A DNA stretch of 64,000 bases from Ceratothoa steindachneri (Eukaryota; Arthropoda; Malacostraca; Isopoda; Cymothoidae). Of this stretch, positions 35,048 through 47,560 are shown piece by piece. The position numbers and the translations under genes are program-made. The notes beneath the pieces were generated by a model. The model ran no database searches. It was not told the DNA's origin and was given only the letters and a program-made list of their open reading frames with translations. Positions within the stretch are counted from its first letter, which is position 1, and every line of letters begins with the position of its first letter. Location of the stretch: the NCBI GenBank assembly GCA_963969495.1, contig OZ018333.1:13687420-13751419 (forward strand), given 5' to 3'.

Positions 35048-38000
35048 AGGGAAAGATCGAAAATATTTGGAATATCTGTGGATCAGAGAATCTTTGGTTA
35101 ATAATTATTTAAATAGTTTGGTTAACAGCTACTTTAGCAATAAGGGATTTTATATCAAAACTAGCTGTTTCTTGGGGCATCTTTGTCCTAGAATATCTTT
35201 TTGAGATTCATAGGAGTTGCTTATCGTAAATCAATTACATTTAATCGGGGAAAACAGTTTGACAACAAACTTGGTTCATTTATGACTCGGGAATGGAGCT
35301 ATGATCGGCCGCGAAGGAATATGGGCCTTATGGATCTCTGGCACACAGTACATTTTGGCTTGACTACGCGGAGCTTGACTTGATATTCTAATACATACCC
35401 AGATAAAGTATGTGTGTGTGTGTGAGAGAGATAAGAGAGTGGTTATGGGGAGAAAAGTATGTGTGTGTTGATGTTCCCTCCTTTCCACTTCTCCTCTATC
35501 TCTTCCTCCTATCTCCAAGAATTAGCCACATTTCTCTCCCTTTCTTATCATGTTCATTAATTCCTCCATTGTCCTTTCACTCTCCCTTTTGTCTGCAACT
35601 CCCACAGAGTTATACACAACTGTAACTACCAGGGCTGACCCTCCACTTGAGACCCTATCTTTGGAGCCTCCCCTCCGAACCCCCTTCATATTTAGTACTC
35701 TCATATTTTGTACTCGGTGACGCCGTTTTCAGCAACATAAAACAACTAAATACAAATCTCCCTTGGCCCAGGAGACTGGGAGGGGGGGGGGCTGGTTTAC
35801 ACTTCGTCCCTCTTGGCTCCGGTTGGGGTAGTGGGCGTGATTCGGCCTCGTTGCTATTGCCTTTTTAATTCACCAGTGGTCATTAGGTCTGTGTAAAAAA
35901 TTGAGCCGATGGAGTACTGATACCCCCTATGGAAGTACTCTGATACCAACATAATGTGGAGTACTTGTGTGTCCTATACACAATAAGAAGGAAAAAATCA
36001 AGGGAAGAAGCTAAGGGCAGGAAAATGTTAACTGATTTGCAGTATTAAAGAGGAAAATAAGAATAGAAAACAGAGACTTTCTCTCCCAATGGTTGTGAAG
36101 AGATTAAATAGTACACAACTGTGACTACCAGGGCTGACCCTCCTCTTGAGACCCTAGATGTTTTTAGCCTCCCCTCCGAACCCCTCTCCTATTTAGTACT
36201 CCGTTACAACGTTGACAGCAGCGTCAGCCGTCCCGACATTCCAGCTGCACACTAAAGAAGAGTTTAAAGAGGCGATTGTGGAAATCGCTCCACCCCCTTC
36301 CGGGCGGCCCCATAACAGGAAGAGCTGCTGCTCTATTAGTCGAAATTTTCGATTCCATTCGAAACGTCGATTGCGCCTCTTCAGAAATCCTCTTCCATTA
36401 TCCTGTCCATTAGTTTCCTCCATTACCATGTCCGTTAAGCACAGCTTATGAATACAAAGTTCCTGTTACAACGTTTTCATGCAACGTCCGACACTTGTAT
36501 ACAATTATGGCTTGCACATGGGGACTGGAGAGGGGGGGGCCAAACGACCCTATTTGCTCCTTTGGGGGTTGTGTGCGGGATTCAGCTTCGTTGTTATTGC
36601 GTTTTAATTTAACCAGTGGACATTACGTCTGTTTAAAAATCGAATTCGGAGCACTGCCGACGACGGAGTACTGATATGCCCTATGGAAGTACTCTCAATA
36701 TCAACACACGCCTAATGTGGAGTACTTGTGTTTCTCTTTGTGGGTACACACCATCCGCATACCCCCCTGACTCGGAACGGGTGTTTCCGCTATGGTCACG
36801 AAGGTTTTATGATCGCTGGTTCGAGTCGCACACACACACACACAGTCTACCAACCGGATACTACACCATCACTCATCAACTTTCTTACAAATCCGCCCCC
36901 CCACAACTTGGGGACGGGGTATATATTAGACGGACAAGCCGCCTGATAATATTACTATCATTAATATTATTAAAATATTATTATTATTATTGGCTGAATT
37001 AAGTTGATTTATGTTCTTGTGCGGGAATGAGCCAAATTACCGAACTTATTTATTTTGTTGTGGTTATTTAACCTGACTGATAAATTTGGTGGCAGGAAAC
37101 TTTGGTTGCCTCTTAAGGTGATTGATTGCTCAGGTCGCCCGGGTCAGTCACACCCTCACTGCTACTCGGTGAAGTTAACCTTCAGCGCTTTTCTTCGATT
37201 CCTGGTTCAAGTGTTCTGCTTCACCTGTAAAAGTGTTAAAACGAAAGGAAATTTCCTAAGGGTTATACGTTCATGGTGCACTCACGGAACACGTAAATTT
37301 GAGAGACATTTTGGAACCCCGGGGAACGTTGGTGAAGGGACCGGACCTCCTTCCTCAAACCCGCGGGAACGCTGGTGAAGGGACCCTACCTCCTTGCTCA
37401 AACCCGCGGGACCGCCCTTCATCGCCGGTCCTTTGAAAAGCTGCTCCCGTAGGGTAATGTGCTTGGACAAACTTATTTTATATCATCAACTACCCACCAT
37501 TATTTGGTTTGACACTACTGGTTGGTGATACCACACACCCTCCAATAGTATTCTTTTCCCACATCCTGTCTCTATATGTCCAATTCTGAATTTGCATCGA
37601 TTTCCCTGACCCATATCCTTAAGGATAAAGGATATCCTAAGGATGTTCTTCTTTAGTACTGACCCCAACCCTCTTTAGAAGCTCAACTAACTTCGATTTA
37701 ATGAATCCTACGCTTCCTCTGTCATCCTATGCCATCTCTTATCCTTCTTCTTATTTCTACTCTTTTATTTCCTTTATTATGTAAATTCTTTCTGTTTCTT
37801 TTCGAAGCCCACCTTGTTCTTCCCTTAGGACTCCCACCTTCCTCTATCCACTGATGTATTGTTCAATTTCCACCACCTTTATCTACCAGGACTACCACGC
37901 TTTCCTTCCACTCCTTTGGGACTTTTCTTCCTCCCATACCTTTCTGAATACTGACATAATCCTTGCTCTCCCATATTCTTAATTTGTTCCCCATATATTT

Positions 38001-39065
38001 CATCCCATCTTACATCCTTTATCTTAATTTTTGTCTGCCTTTTCTATATCTATCATGTAATTTTCCCCTTCCTTCATTTTCTTTCTATTCCTGAACACCA
38101 TTTCGATATTTGCATTCATGTTCCCATGTAATATTTTTCCTTAATTTGATTCTCTCTTTTTAACACCATTCCTGCTCATTTTATTATTATATCTTGTCTC
38201 CCCCACTTCGTTCCTTGTTGCCTTGTCTTTTCCCTCTTCCTAGGGATAGGAGCTGTCTAGTTTTCTCTATGTCCCATTTTTATTTTCACTATCTCCCCGG
38301 CTATTCTTTTCTGTTCCTTGTATTCTCCCCACTTATCAGTCGAGTTCCCTTTGCTACACTTCATTATTCCATTTCTGTCTCCAATTCATCTGGATCTTGT
38401 ATCCTTCCTTTGTTCTATCACTTCGTCATTCCACCATCCATTTAGTCTTCCTCCTCTCGCCTCTGGTATCTTCCTGAGGTTACATATCCTTGAGGCATCC
38501 CTTTATCTCTCCTTCTAATCCATCTATTGCTGTCTCTTTTGTGCATTGCATTTTCCCATCTCGCACTGCCATACAGTTATCTGAATCCCCTTTCCGAAAT
38601 CGCACCTTCCACGCCTTTTCTCGCTTGGGTTTTCTCTCTTTATTGTGTTCTGTGAATCCCCAATCCTCCCCTTTTCCACCAGACTTCCCCGTTTCCTACT
38701 CCTCTGCTTCCTATAATATAATCAATCACTATTTTGCCATGTATCTTTCTTCTCCTAGCTTCTTATAAAGAGGTCACACTACTTCACAAACTCCACGAGC
38801 ATTCTTCCATTATTCTCTCCATGCCAAATGTGTCTATTATAGTCTCATATTACAATTTATTTCTTTCTCTCTCCATTTCCCTCTGTATTTCCTTCAGTAT
38901 CCTATATTTCTCTAATATAGATGGCCGTGCCTCGCCCTCAACTCCCAGCCATGGTCCTCCTATAGCAGGAAACAGTTCACCTAGGTGATAGATGCACCTA
39001 CATTTTAACGTGGAATCCGTACCCATGTGTTTTACTGTTGTTGTTTTTTAGCCCAATTTCATTGT
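35048..39065. repeat. Repeat block D, unit 3
   Basis: Single-copy for the 780-bp segment. The G-run near 35783 is 10 long. The antisense LINE fossil lies at about 38200-38900. Confidence 0.8.
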
Positions 39066-39590
39066 GTTATTTGCTGTCCCCTGTTCTAATGTTTGGCCAG
39101 AGGAATAGATAGCGTTAAATGTATTAGAAAGAACTGTAAGGAAGAAGGCAAAGTGTTGCATGTTTCTTCTTGTATCTGTTTTTTTAATCTTAAATGTTCC
39201 TTTTCTTTAGTTAATCTTTTTTCGGTTTTATTTTCCTCTTATTTCGGTTAATCAGGTTAATGTTTCAATGGCTCATGATTCGGTTAGTTTTGTCGTTTTT
39301 CGGTGTTTTTAATGTCTCATTCGGGTAAAGCATCTCCGATACAAAAATAATAAATTTCTACTCGGGCCCGAAAACCAAAATTTCGATACTTTCTTCAAAA
39401 GACTCAATTCATTATATAATTCAATCAAATTTTAATTAGAAAGCGGAAATAATCTCACCCTAACCTTCCTAGCAATCCTCGTTTATCGTAACCTTCTACC
39501 TAATTCCCTCCAAAATTCTAGTTACCTCAATCCTACACACACAAACGCCAGGTTGAATTTTGGTGTTATTGCCACAACGGACGAAAGAAA

Positions 39591-39817
39591 ATTATATCTG
39601 AGGTTCAGATTGATGGTTATATGTTTCATACAGATAGGAAAGGAAGAGGGGTGGTTATTTATATTAATCTCCAGTGTAGCAAAACACTACAATCAAAACA
39701 GACTATAACATTATGGCTAGATGTTAAAACGGGAAAGGATAAACTTGTCATAGGATTATCATATAGATGACCAAATGTTAGTAAGGAAGCTTCGTATCCT
39801 CTGTGGCAGGAGATAAG
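39591..39817 (+). pseudogene. LINE endonuclease middle part, unit 3
   Basis: As at 19999-20222 but with private changes around 39680-39740, including loss of six bases in the TQSLW region. Confidence 0.8.
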
Positions 39818-40527
39818 AAGAATAAGACATTTTGTTATGATCTTAATGGTAGCTGGCTAAAAGAACTTTCCGAGGAAAAAGACTTGGAAGTAATTATCCC
39901 TAGTGATGCTAAGGTTCACAAACAATGTCTTGAGGCAAGGAACCGGGGTAATAATATGTTGGGTTGGAAGGAATCATCAGGAGGAATGTGAGCTATAAAA
40001 GCAGGGAAGTAATGTGTATAATTCCTATGTTAGGCAACACATGCAATATTGCGCTCAGGCTTGGGCCCCTTATCAAGTGCAGGATTTGGACATGGTTGAT
40101 GGTATTCAACGAAGAGCTACCAAGCTTGTTCCAGGACTCAGTAGGAGGAGGTATGACGAAAGATTGAAGGAGTTACACATGTTTTCTGTTAGGCGTAGGT
40201 TTCTTAGGGGTGATATGTTCATACCTATAAGATATTTAGATAATGTGAGCAGGATACTCTTTCGGATTCTTTTGAAAGGTCAGGTGTGAGGGTAACATGG
40301 GATCATGACAGGAAACTACTACAAAAGAGGTCTAGGCTAAATATTAGTAAAACCTTTTTTAGGCAGAGAGTGGTAGTTTTTTGGTATGATTTGCCTAGAG
40401 AGGTGGATAATAGTCATTCACTTGGGATTTTTAAAAATAGGATGGACAGATATGTGGATAGTTTGGGAATTATTTGACATGGACTGTTTGGTCTACATAG
40501 TTGGAACATTGTGATTTGTAAATATTG
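39818..40527 (+). pseudogene. LINE RT C-terminus, terminal partial copy
   Basis: The fourth occurrence of the RT piece. The 613 bp from 39915 are a partial fourth tandem unit. Homology to the other copies stops at 40527 in the 3'UTR (aaatattgc), where the others continue ttagcacattg and this one continues atagcgcag. The right border of the array therefore lies in the same LINE as the left border. Confidence 0.9.
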
Positions 40528-41780
40528 CATAGCGCAGTAATAACTCACATAGACTGCATCTTCTCGTAAGTTCAGTCTGATAAAGGTTATAGCTATTTTT
40601 TTCAATTCATTTCCCTTTTGACCACATTCGCGTGCTTTAATTTATTCCTTTTCGGTGTCCTAAATTTTGCTTTGAAGTTTCTGAAGGCTGTCTTCTCCTC
40701 ACTAAAGACTGGCCTTCTTCCTTTACTCGTTGAAATAAGGGCCTACTTTCAATGTCCTCATGACCATTTATAAACTTTTATCATGATCCGCCCCCCTCCT
40801 CAAGTGTAGTTAGTCCGAGTGCAGCAAGACTTAGATGGTAGAAGGACACGTCACGAAGTTACGGGACAAGTTTATTCTTTTTTTTCTAAATTGTTAACAT
40901 CCTTTTGATTGATCTGTGACCAAGCCAACAGAATACTCCACATGTTATCTAACAAGGAGTGGCTATATCTATATCAATATTCCTTTAGTCTTTCTTAAAT
41001 ATTTTGGAAATCACAGGAATTAGTACTTTTTGAATAGACAAGCCATACTTCGTATTCTTTCTTACAGAAAGAACTTGGTTTCACAGGCACTCCTTGGGCG
41101 TGTGGCCTACGGCCTATTTGCTATTCTAAACCGCTTTTTTTAATCCCCTTTATAGACTCTTTATTTTAACACCCCGAACACCTTTTTAAACATAGATACC
41201 TTGAAACATTTTTTTAAAGTTAGTTCACCTTTTATTATATTGTCTTTATCCCTTGAAGATTTATATATAGTTGAGAAATTTCGAAACCCTTTTTTCAAGA
41301 TAGACACCGTGAAACCTTTAAGTTATTTCACCCGGTTTGATATATAGAAAAACCTTCGTCAGATCTCTGTTTTTCATCTAAATTTGTTTCATATACGAAA
41401 TGATAGTAAAAAAGCGCCAAAACCCTAATTTTAATACATTTTTTGAACTTGACGATTTGTACGTTTTTTCATTCCAAATCATTCGATAATTCTATTTATT
41501 TTTTTCTGAATTCTTAGAAAGAACTTTTATAAAAGCTCGAAACAAACATCGCTTCGAATAAAAGTTTCAAATAAACCTAAACTCAAAAACATGAAAGGTT
41601 ACTTGTCCACTAAGCAAAAAAAAAATCAAAATTTTCAAAAATTCACCCGGTGTAATTATAGAGTTAAGGATTAAAAATCACAGAAATTATAAAAGTTACC
41701 CCTCAAAAAAGTAGATACTACCATTTTGTTTCGAGCCTAAACTATCTGGAAAGGGGGACCTATTTCGGTTTTGAGTTTCA
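40528..41780. other. Unassigned single-copy AT-rich DNA
   Basis: No gene or motif recognised. Loosely repetitive words (accttgaaac, caccgtgaaacc) occur near 41190-41310. It does not recur in the window. Confidence 0.5.
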
Positions 41781-42540
41781 ATGGTAATCTGAATATGTGT
41801 GTGTGTTTGTGTGATAGAGAAGCGAGAAAGGTTATTCCAGTTCTCCTCTATCTATCCCCTATCCCTCGCTTTCATCAAGAATGATCCATTTTTATCTCTC
41901 CCTGTCATGGCATGTTCATTAATTCCTCTATTAGCCATTCACTCTTTCTTCTATTTGCACCTTCTACACAACTGTGACTACCAGGGCTGACCTTCCTCTT
42001 GAGACTTATGTTTGTAGCCTCCCATACGATCCCGTCTCATATTTAGTACTCTCATACTTAGTACTCAGATACGACGTATCTGGAGGAGGGGGGGGGGGGT
42101 GATTCACGACTCCGTCTTGGCTTCGATAGAGTACTCCTATGGAAGTACTCATACCAATAATGTGGAGTACTTGTGTGTCTTATATGAGGTACACATATCC
42201 GCATACCTCCACGAAGCTTTGATGATCGCTGGTTGGAGTCGCGCACGCACACATACGCACGATCACCCGGATACTCACCTTCCCCCCCCCCCCTAACGAT
42301 CGCCCTCCTCCCCCATTCGGAGTTACCCTTATCTTGTAATCCTACGGCGGGTAACTAATGTGTAACCGTGACTGCTTGAAGCAGCGTTCGACCCCTGCCG
42401 TGAGTTCGGTGGGGACAATATTTGAAGCGATCCACTTGTCTTCCTAATAATTTCTTAGGTATTAATATTATTAATTTGGGTGTATTAAGAAGGGGCAGCA
42501 GGTAATTTGCCCTCTATAACAAATATGTAATTATGGCTAA
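41781..42540. repeat. Repeat block D, diverged copy (compressed)
   Basis: It has the GT microsatellite (41796-41812), the ctaccagggctgacc segment (41978), a G-run (42088-42100), three AGTACT palindromes (42131-42171), and a ctggttggagtcgcgc segment. It matches 15800-17250 with large deletions. It ends in gcagcaggtaatttgccctc, which leads into block A as at 51746. Confidence 0.7.
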
Positions 42541-42710
42541 ACATCCCCCTCGCCCCCCCCCCCACGGTGAAGTTTGCAAATAAGAACTGATTGTGAGTAA
42601 AAGATTAGGGTTGTTTTTATTTCATTGATGACGTCACTTTCGTCACCTCGTTTCACCGCTGCCATTTTCTAATTACACCTTTATTTTAATTGTGCCTCAT
42701 TCCTTTCATT

Positions 42711-43455
42711 CTAGGCTAGGTTAGGCTAAGCTAGACATGGCTATGCTCAGGTAGGCTAAGGGATAATAGGCTATGTTAGGCTAGCTAACCAAGGCTAAGC
42801 TAGGCAAGGTGATTCCTGTCTAGGGTATACTAGGCTTTGTGATATTATATTATGTGTGGTTACGCTAGGATAGGCTATACCAAGCTAGTCTATATTATGC
42901 TAGGATAGGCTATACCAAGCTAGTCTATATTATGCTAGGCTAGGTTTTCGTATGCAAGGATATATGGGCTAAGCTATAGGAGCCTATTCTAGCTTGGCTA
43001 GGCTAGCCTCTGGCATGAATTGCTAAGCCAGACCTGGTTAGGCTAGGCTATAGTAATCTAGGCTACGCTAAGCAAAGCTACACTATAATATTCTAGGTTA
43101 GACTAGGGTCTACCAAGCTAGGCTATACTAAGTAAGCTAAGGTAGGATAAGTACTATCCTAGGTTATACTACACTAGCTAGATTATACTAAGCTATGCTA
43201 GGTTAGGCCCGGCACAGCTAGGCTATTCTAGTATAGGGTAGGCTATCCTATGTACTAGGCTAAAACCGAGTAGCTTATACTACATTATGCTATACTAGGC
43301 AAGTTTAGGCTAGGCTATGCTAGACAACACTACAATAGGCTATTCTCTATTATGCTATGCTAAAGTATGTGTCTATACTATTCTATTTTAGGCTAGACTA
43401 TGCTATACTATTATGTTATACTATGATGTGCGATGCTATGCAATAATATTCTATA
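42711..43455. repeat. Degenerate TAGGCTA / CTAGG simple-repeat array
   Basis: About 745 bp consist almost entirely of permutations of taggcta, ctagg, ctatac and ctaagc without a fixed period. It is flanked on both sides by block A sequence that is contiguous in other copies, so it was inserted or expanded at that point. Confidence 0.9.
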
Positions 43456-44099
43456 AAGTGAGGGCAGGCGACTTTTTAGTCCCTTGTTTTAATCAGCGTT
43501 TAATGCCCTCTATCCATCATAGTTGGGTCTAAGCAGGCGGTGTTCCTTTAAATTCTTTGATAGAAGAACTTTGCTTCTTTCAGGTAGGATCGGAGGAGGT
43601 CGCCATTTGTTTTAGGATCATCTGTTAGAATCGATTCTAGGGTCGGATTATTATTATTATTATTTCCAAAGATTTACCTTTTTTGACTCCATGTTTGGTT
43701 GTTTCTTTTCGAAAGGGTTCCCCGAAACTCCCCGGGGGACACCCTCATAAAAGGGGGCCTTTTCGAATTTTACAATAAACCCCCACCCCCCAAATTATTA
43801 GATTTGCTTCGTCTTTTATCGATTACGACTCCCTCCCCCCCCCCCTCGACTTGAGTTTGGGGTAAAAGAGGGGCGCATTTTGGAGGCGTGGCTCCATTGT
43901 TGTACTTTTTATTCTCATCTATTTGTTCTTCCTCGCCTTTTGTTTGGTTATCCTCCTCTTCGTTTTCTACCATCCTTCCTCCCTTTTATCTCATTATTGA
44001 GTTTAGTTATCTCTCTTAAGTGCGTGGATTCGTCAGGTTGTGCATCTATTATTTCTTACCCATCATTGCTACAGTGGTTGGTGTCTGTAGAGATTTTTT

Positions 44100-44440
44100 A
44101 GCATCTGGTTCTTGATGGTTGTTCATTCTCGCACATGATTATAATCACCGCATCTTCTTGTAGTAAATTTACAATTTTGTTCTGGTTCCAATCCTTCATT
44201 TCTACTATTTTTAGTTTGTTGTTAGTAATTCTATGCATCTTGGGGGTGGAATGTGGGGCCTTTAATTATGTTAAAGGCTTCGATTTTGACTCCATCCAAC
44301 TTTTCCTGCGGGCTGTTAATTGTGCCCCTCAAAATCTGGTTCTCGATTACCCCTTTCGTGGTCTCCGAGTCCTCGTCGTCGTCGTATGAAGGGCTTATTT
44401 GGGATTGCCCGTCGAGCCTTGGGGTTTTTGTCAGGGGCAA
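44100..44440 (-). pseudogene. Unidentified block-A protein fossil, 44 kb copy
   Basis: Minus 44231-44440 is open for 69 codons and reads DSETTKGVIENQILRGTINS, then PQEKLDGVKIEAFNIIKG. A one-base shift at a C-run leads to RITNNKLKIVEMKD, NKIVNLLQEDAVIIIMCENE and QPSRTR, down to about 44100. Further along the strand, 43770-43973 reads a charged frame (NEEEDNQTKGEEEQIDENKK), similar to the frame at 52744-52962. This is the second-best copy for reconstructing the family. Confidence 0.5.
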
Positions 44441-44515
44441 AGTTGGATCGTCTTTGTTCTCGGGAATTTATTCAATAGTAGAGCGAGGGCCTCGTTGCTA
44501 TTGCCATTCAGGGTA

Positions 44516-46982
44516 CTAAAAGAATACTCATTTAAAGAAGTCGAAAATCTATCGAATATCTTTGATATGGAGAAACGTCGTTTGTTAATGATCATTTAAA
44601 TAGTTCGGTTTACATTAGTAAATAGGGTTTTGAAATCAAACTATACAAACCAGTGTTTCTGGGTGAATTTGGGGGCCTAGAATAATACCCCTTTCGACAA
44701 TCATAGGAGTCTCTTATCGTAAATCTATTACATTTAAAAAGGGACAACATTTAATAATAAACTTGGTTAATTTATAAATCGATAATCAAGATATGATCGA
44801 CGCACAGGAATATGGGGCCTTAGGGATCTCCTCCGGCAAACTACATTTTGGCCTCTCTCTATGGACGAGATTCACTTATATAAAGTATGAGAAAGAGAGA
44901 GAAAGAGAGAAAGTATGGGTGAGAGGGAAGCGAGAAAGGTTATTCCGGTCCCCCCCCCCCCTTGATCTCCTCAATTCTCTGTAGTCCCAAATGTACATTA
45001 AAAGAACGATCCATTTTCATCGTCCCTTCGTTGTCACGTTCCTCTATTTGCACCTTCTTGTACATACTGCGACTTCCAGGGCTGACCTTCCTCTGAAGAC
45101 CCTATATATTTGTAGCCTCCCCTCCGAACCCCTCTCCTATTTAATACTACTCTGTTACAACGTGTGCCGGCCCGACATTCCTCCAGCTGCACAATAAAGA
45201 AGAGAGGCCATTGTGGAAATGGCTCCAGACGGCCGATAACAGGAAGCGCTGCTGTTAGATTAGTCGACATTTTCGATTCCATTCGAAACGTCGGAATCCG
45301 ACTCTTTATAAATCCTCTTCCATTATCCTGTCCATTACGCTGGATAACGAAGGAGGGCGGGGGGTCTGGTTCAAACCGCCCTCTTTTGGGGATGTTTGCG
45401 TGATTCAGCCTCGTTGTTATTGCGTTTTAAATTAACCATCGGCGGAGCACTCCTGCTGATGGAGTATTGAAATCCCCTTTGGAAGTACTCTCATATGAAC
45501 ACACGCCTAATGTGGAGTACTTGTGTGCCCAAAATTGGGTACACACATCCGCATACTCCTCGACTCGAAACGGGTGTTTCCGCTATGGTCACGAAGGTTT
45601 TGTGATCCTTGCCCGGCTCACTCACACCCTCACTGCTACGTGGTGAAGTGAACTTCTTTCATTGTTTTTCTTCTATCTCATGGTTTCAGTGATGTACTTG
45701 ACCTGTAAAAGTGTTGAAAGGGAAGTAAATTTGCAAAAAGTGATACGCTCGTGGTGAACTCACGGAACACGTAAATTTCAGTGCCATTTTGGAACGGTGG
45801 TGAAGGGAGCGGACCGGCTTCCTGGAACCCCCGGGACCGCCTTCTTCGCCGGTCCTTTGAAAAGCTCCTCCCCTAAGGTAATGTGCGTGGACAAACTCAT
45901 TTTATATTGCCTACCATTATTTGGTTTGAAGCTACTGGTTGGTGATACCACATACCCTCCAATAGTATTCTTTGCCCATACCCTGTCTCTGTATTTGCTT
46001 CGATTTCCCTGATCCCTATCCCTGAGGATAATGGAGATCCCTAAGGATGTTCTTCTTTATTACTGACCCCAACCCTCTTTAGAAGCTCAAATAACTTGTG
46101 TTTATTTAATGATTCCTACGCTTTATTTCTACTCTCTATTATTTCCTTTATTATGTAAATTCTTTTTGTTCCCTTACCTTCCTCCATCCACTCATTTATT
46201 GTTCAATCTCCACCACCTTTATCTACCACGCTATGTTTCTCTACGTCTCATTTTTATTTTCACCATCTCCCCGGCTTTTCTTTTGTGTGTCCTGTATTCG
46301 TCAGTTCAGTTCCTTTCGCTACACTTCATTATTCTATTTATGTCTCCAGTCGCTCTGGATCTTGTTTGCTTCCTTTCTTCTTTCATTTCATTATCCCTTT
46401 AGTCTGCATCCTCTCGCATCTGGTACCTTCCTGAGGTTACATATCCTTGAAGCATCCCTTTATCTCTCCTTCTAATCCATCTAGTGCTGTCTCTTCTATG
46501 CATTCCATTTTCCAATCTCGCACTGCCATACAGTTATCTGAATCCCCTTTCCGAAATCGCCACCTTCCACGCCTTTTCTCGCTTGGGTTTTCTCTCTTTA
46601 TTGTGCTCTGTGAATCCTCAATCCTCCTCCTTTCCACCAGACTTTCCCGTTTCCTACCCCTCTGCTTCCTATAATATAATCAATCACTAATTGGGTCTCT
46701 CTATTTTGCCATGTATCTTTCTTCTGCCAGTTTCTTATAGAGAGGCCACCCTACTTTACAAACTCCAAGAGCATTCTTCCATTATTCGTGACTTTTATTC
46801 TTTTCAGGCCAAATGTGTCCATTATAGTCTGCTGTTACAATTTATTTCTTTCTCTCTCAATTCCCCTCTGTATTTCCTTCAGTCTCCTATATTTCTCCTC
46901 TTATAGATAGCCATGCCTCTCCCCGCCCTGGTCCTCCTATAGCAGGAAACAGTTCACCTAGATGGACCTACATTTTAACGTG
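44516..46982. repeat. Repeat block D, diverged copy
   Basis: It follows 15440-19420 in order with deletions: a GA-rich microsatellite (44887-44912), the cagggctgacc segment (45077), AGTACT sites (45490, 45515), the ctatggtcacgaaggtttt segment, a pyrimidine-rich part, and the ggaaacagttcacctag end. Confidence 0.75.
46437..46700 (-). pseudogene. Antisense LINE endonuclease / linker fossil, 46 kb copy
   Basis: One uninterrupted frame (46437-46637) reads NPSEKRRGRWRFRKGDSDNC, then ECIEETALDGLEGEIKGCFK. It is a cleaner version of the fossil seen broken at 18600-19300, with the DYII equivalent just upstream near 46670. Confidence 0.5.
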
Positions 46983-47290
46983 GATTTGGACATGGTTGAG
47001 GGTGTTACATAACATAACATAATTTCACAAAAGCCACAAGGGCCTACCAAAGGTCATCCGCATCTGTCAAAACCCACCCACAAAATGCATCCATAGGATT
47101 GTGTCAGATCATGCATCTACAATATACATGTGTATATACTGAAATATAGACTGGGAAGCTCTTGTAGGTGATCAAGAAGTTTTCGAGATGGTGCCGGATA
47201 ATTTACTTAGACAACCACGCCACTAGGGCCGATGCTATATTGGATTTAATTCTAACAAATAGGGAAGAAGGTATTAGAAATTGGTTTTCA
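46983..47290 (+). pseudogene. Scrambled relic of the 9.4-kb unit, with LINE endonuclease piece
   Basis: Three short pieces of the tandem unit lie side by side in changed order: gatttggacatggttgagg (RT, as at 11080), then cataatttcac...acaatatac (as 14409-14535), then an endonuclease piece (47131-47285, RxxxWEAL-like, TRADAILDLILTNREEG) matching 11710-11870. In this endonuclease piece the tga stop of the tandem units is ttt/att sense sequence (LDLILTN), so it predates that mutation or escaped it. Confidence 0.7.
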
Positions 47291-47560
47291 ATAAATTGAA
47301 GAACTGAGATATTACCATTTTCTGTCGGGACTAAAATATCATAAAAGGTGGTACTATTTCAGTTTCAATGGTAATGAATATTTGGATGCAGAGTTTTAAT
47401 GCAACCAAGACACCGCCGAGCTTGAATAGGTGCATCAAAAGCAGAAAAGCAATGATCAACGAAAGAACGGCCCCAAAATGGTTTACAGTAGTCGATACAC
47501 TGATGTAAAATTACATGTGAATAATTAGTGATAAATTCAGCCGATATGAAGGTGAAAGAT
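47291..47560. other. Unassigned spacer
   Basis: A sequence unique in the window, without coding or RNA motifs that I recognise. Confidence 0.4.

Larger units (their letters stand above)
30513..39914. repeat. 9.4-kb tandem unit 3
   Basis: The first 3 kb is indistinguishable from unit 2. From about 33590 on it carries scattered private differences (for example caaaaaagt for ccaaaagt at 33595, gctgat at 34452, agattcat at 35207, three bases fewer near 37823, and changes in the endonuclease at 39680-39740). It is the most distinct of the three units. Confidence 0.95.
42541..44515. repeat. Repeat block A, diverged copy interrupted by TAGGCTA array
   Basis: It begins as the 51760 copy does (aaatatgtaattatggcta, TGACGTCA at 42629). 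It is interrupted at about 42710 by simple repeats and resumes at about 43460. It then follows 52298 onward, including the palindrome at 43626-43639, and ends with gcctcgttgctattgccattcagg. Confidence 0.75.

Noticed and set aside
10911..40527. Giant virus-like or endogenous viral insertion repeated three times
   Set aside because: All recognisable coding pieces are LINE or Copia fragments. No capsid, polymerase or other viral gene is seen.
42711..43455. Interstitial telomere array
   Set aside because: No run of exact TTAGG or TTAGGC units; only permuted ctagg/taggcta words. Kept as a simple repeat.
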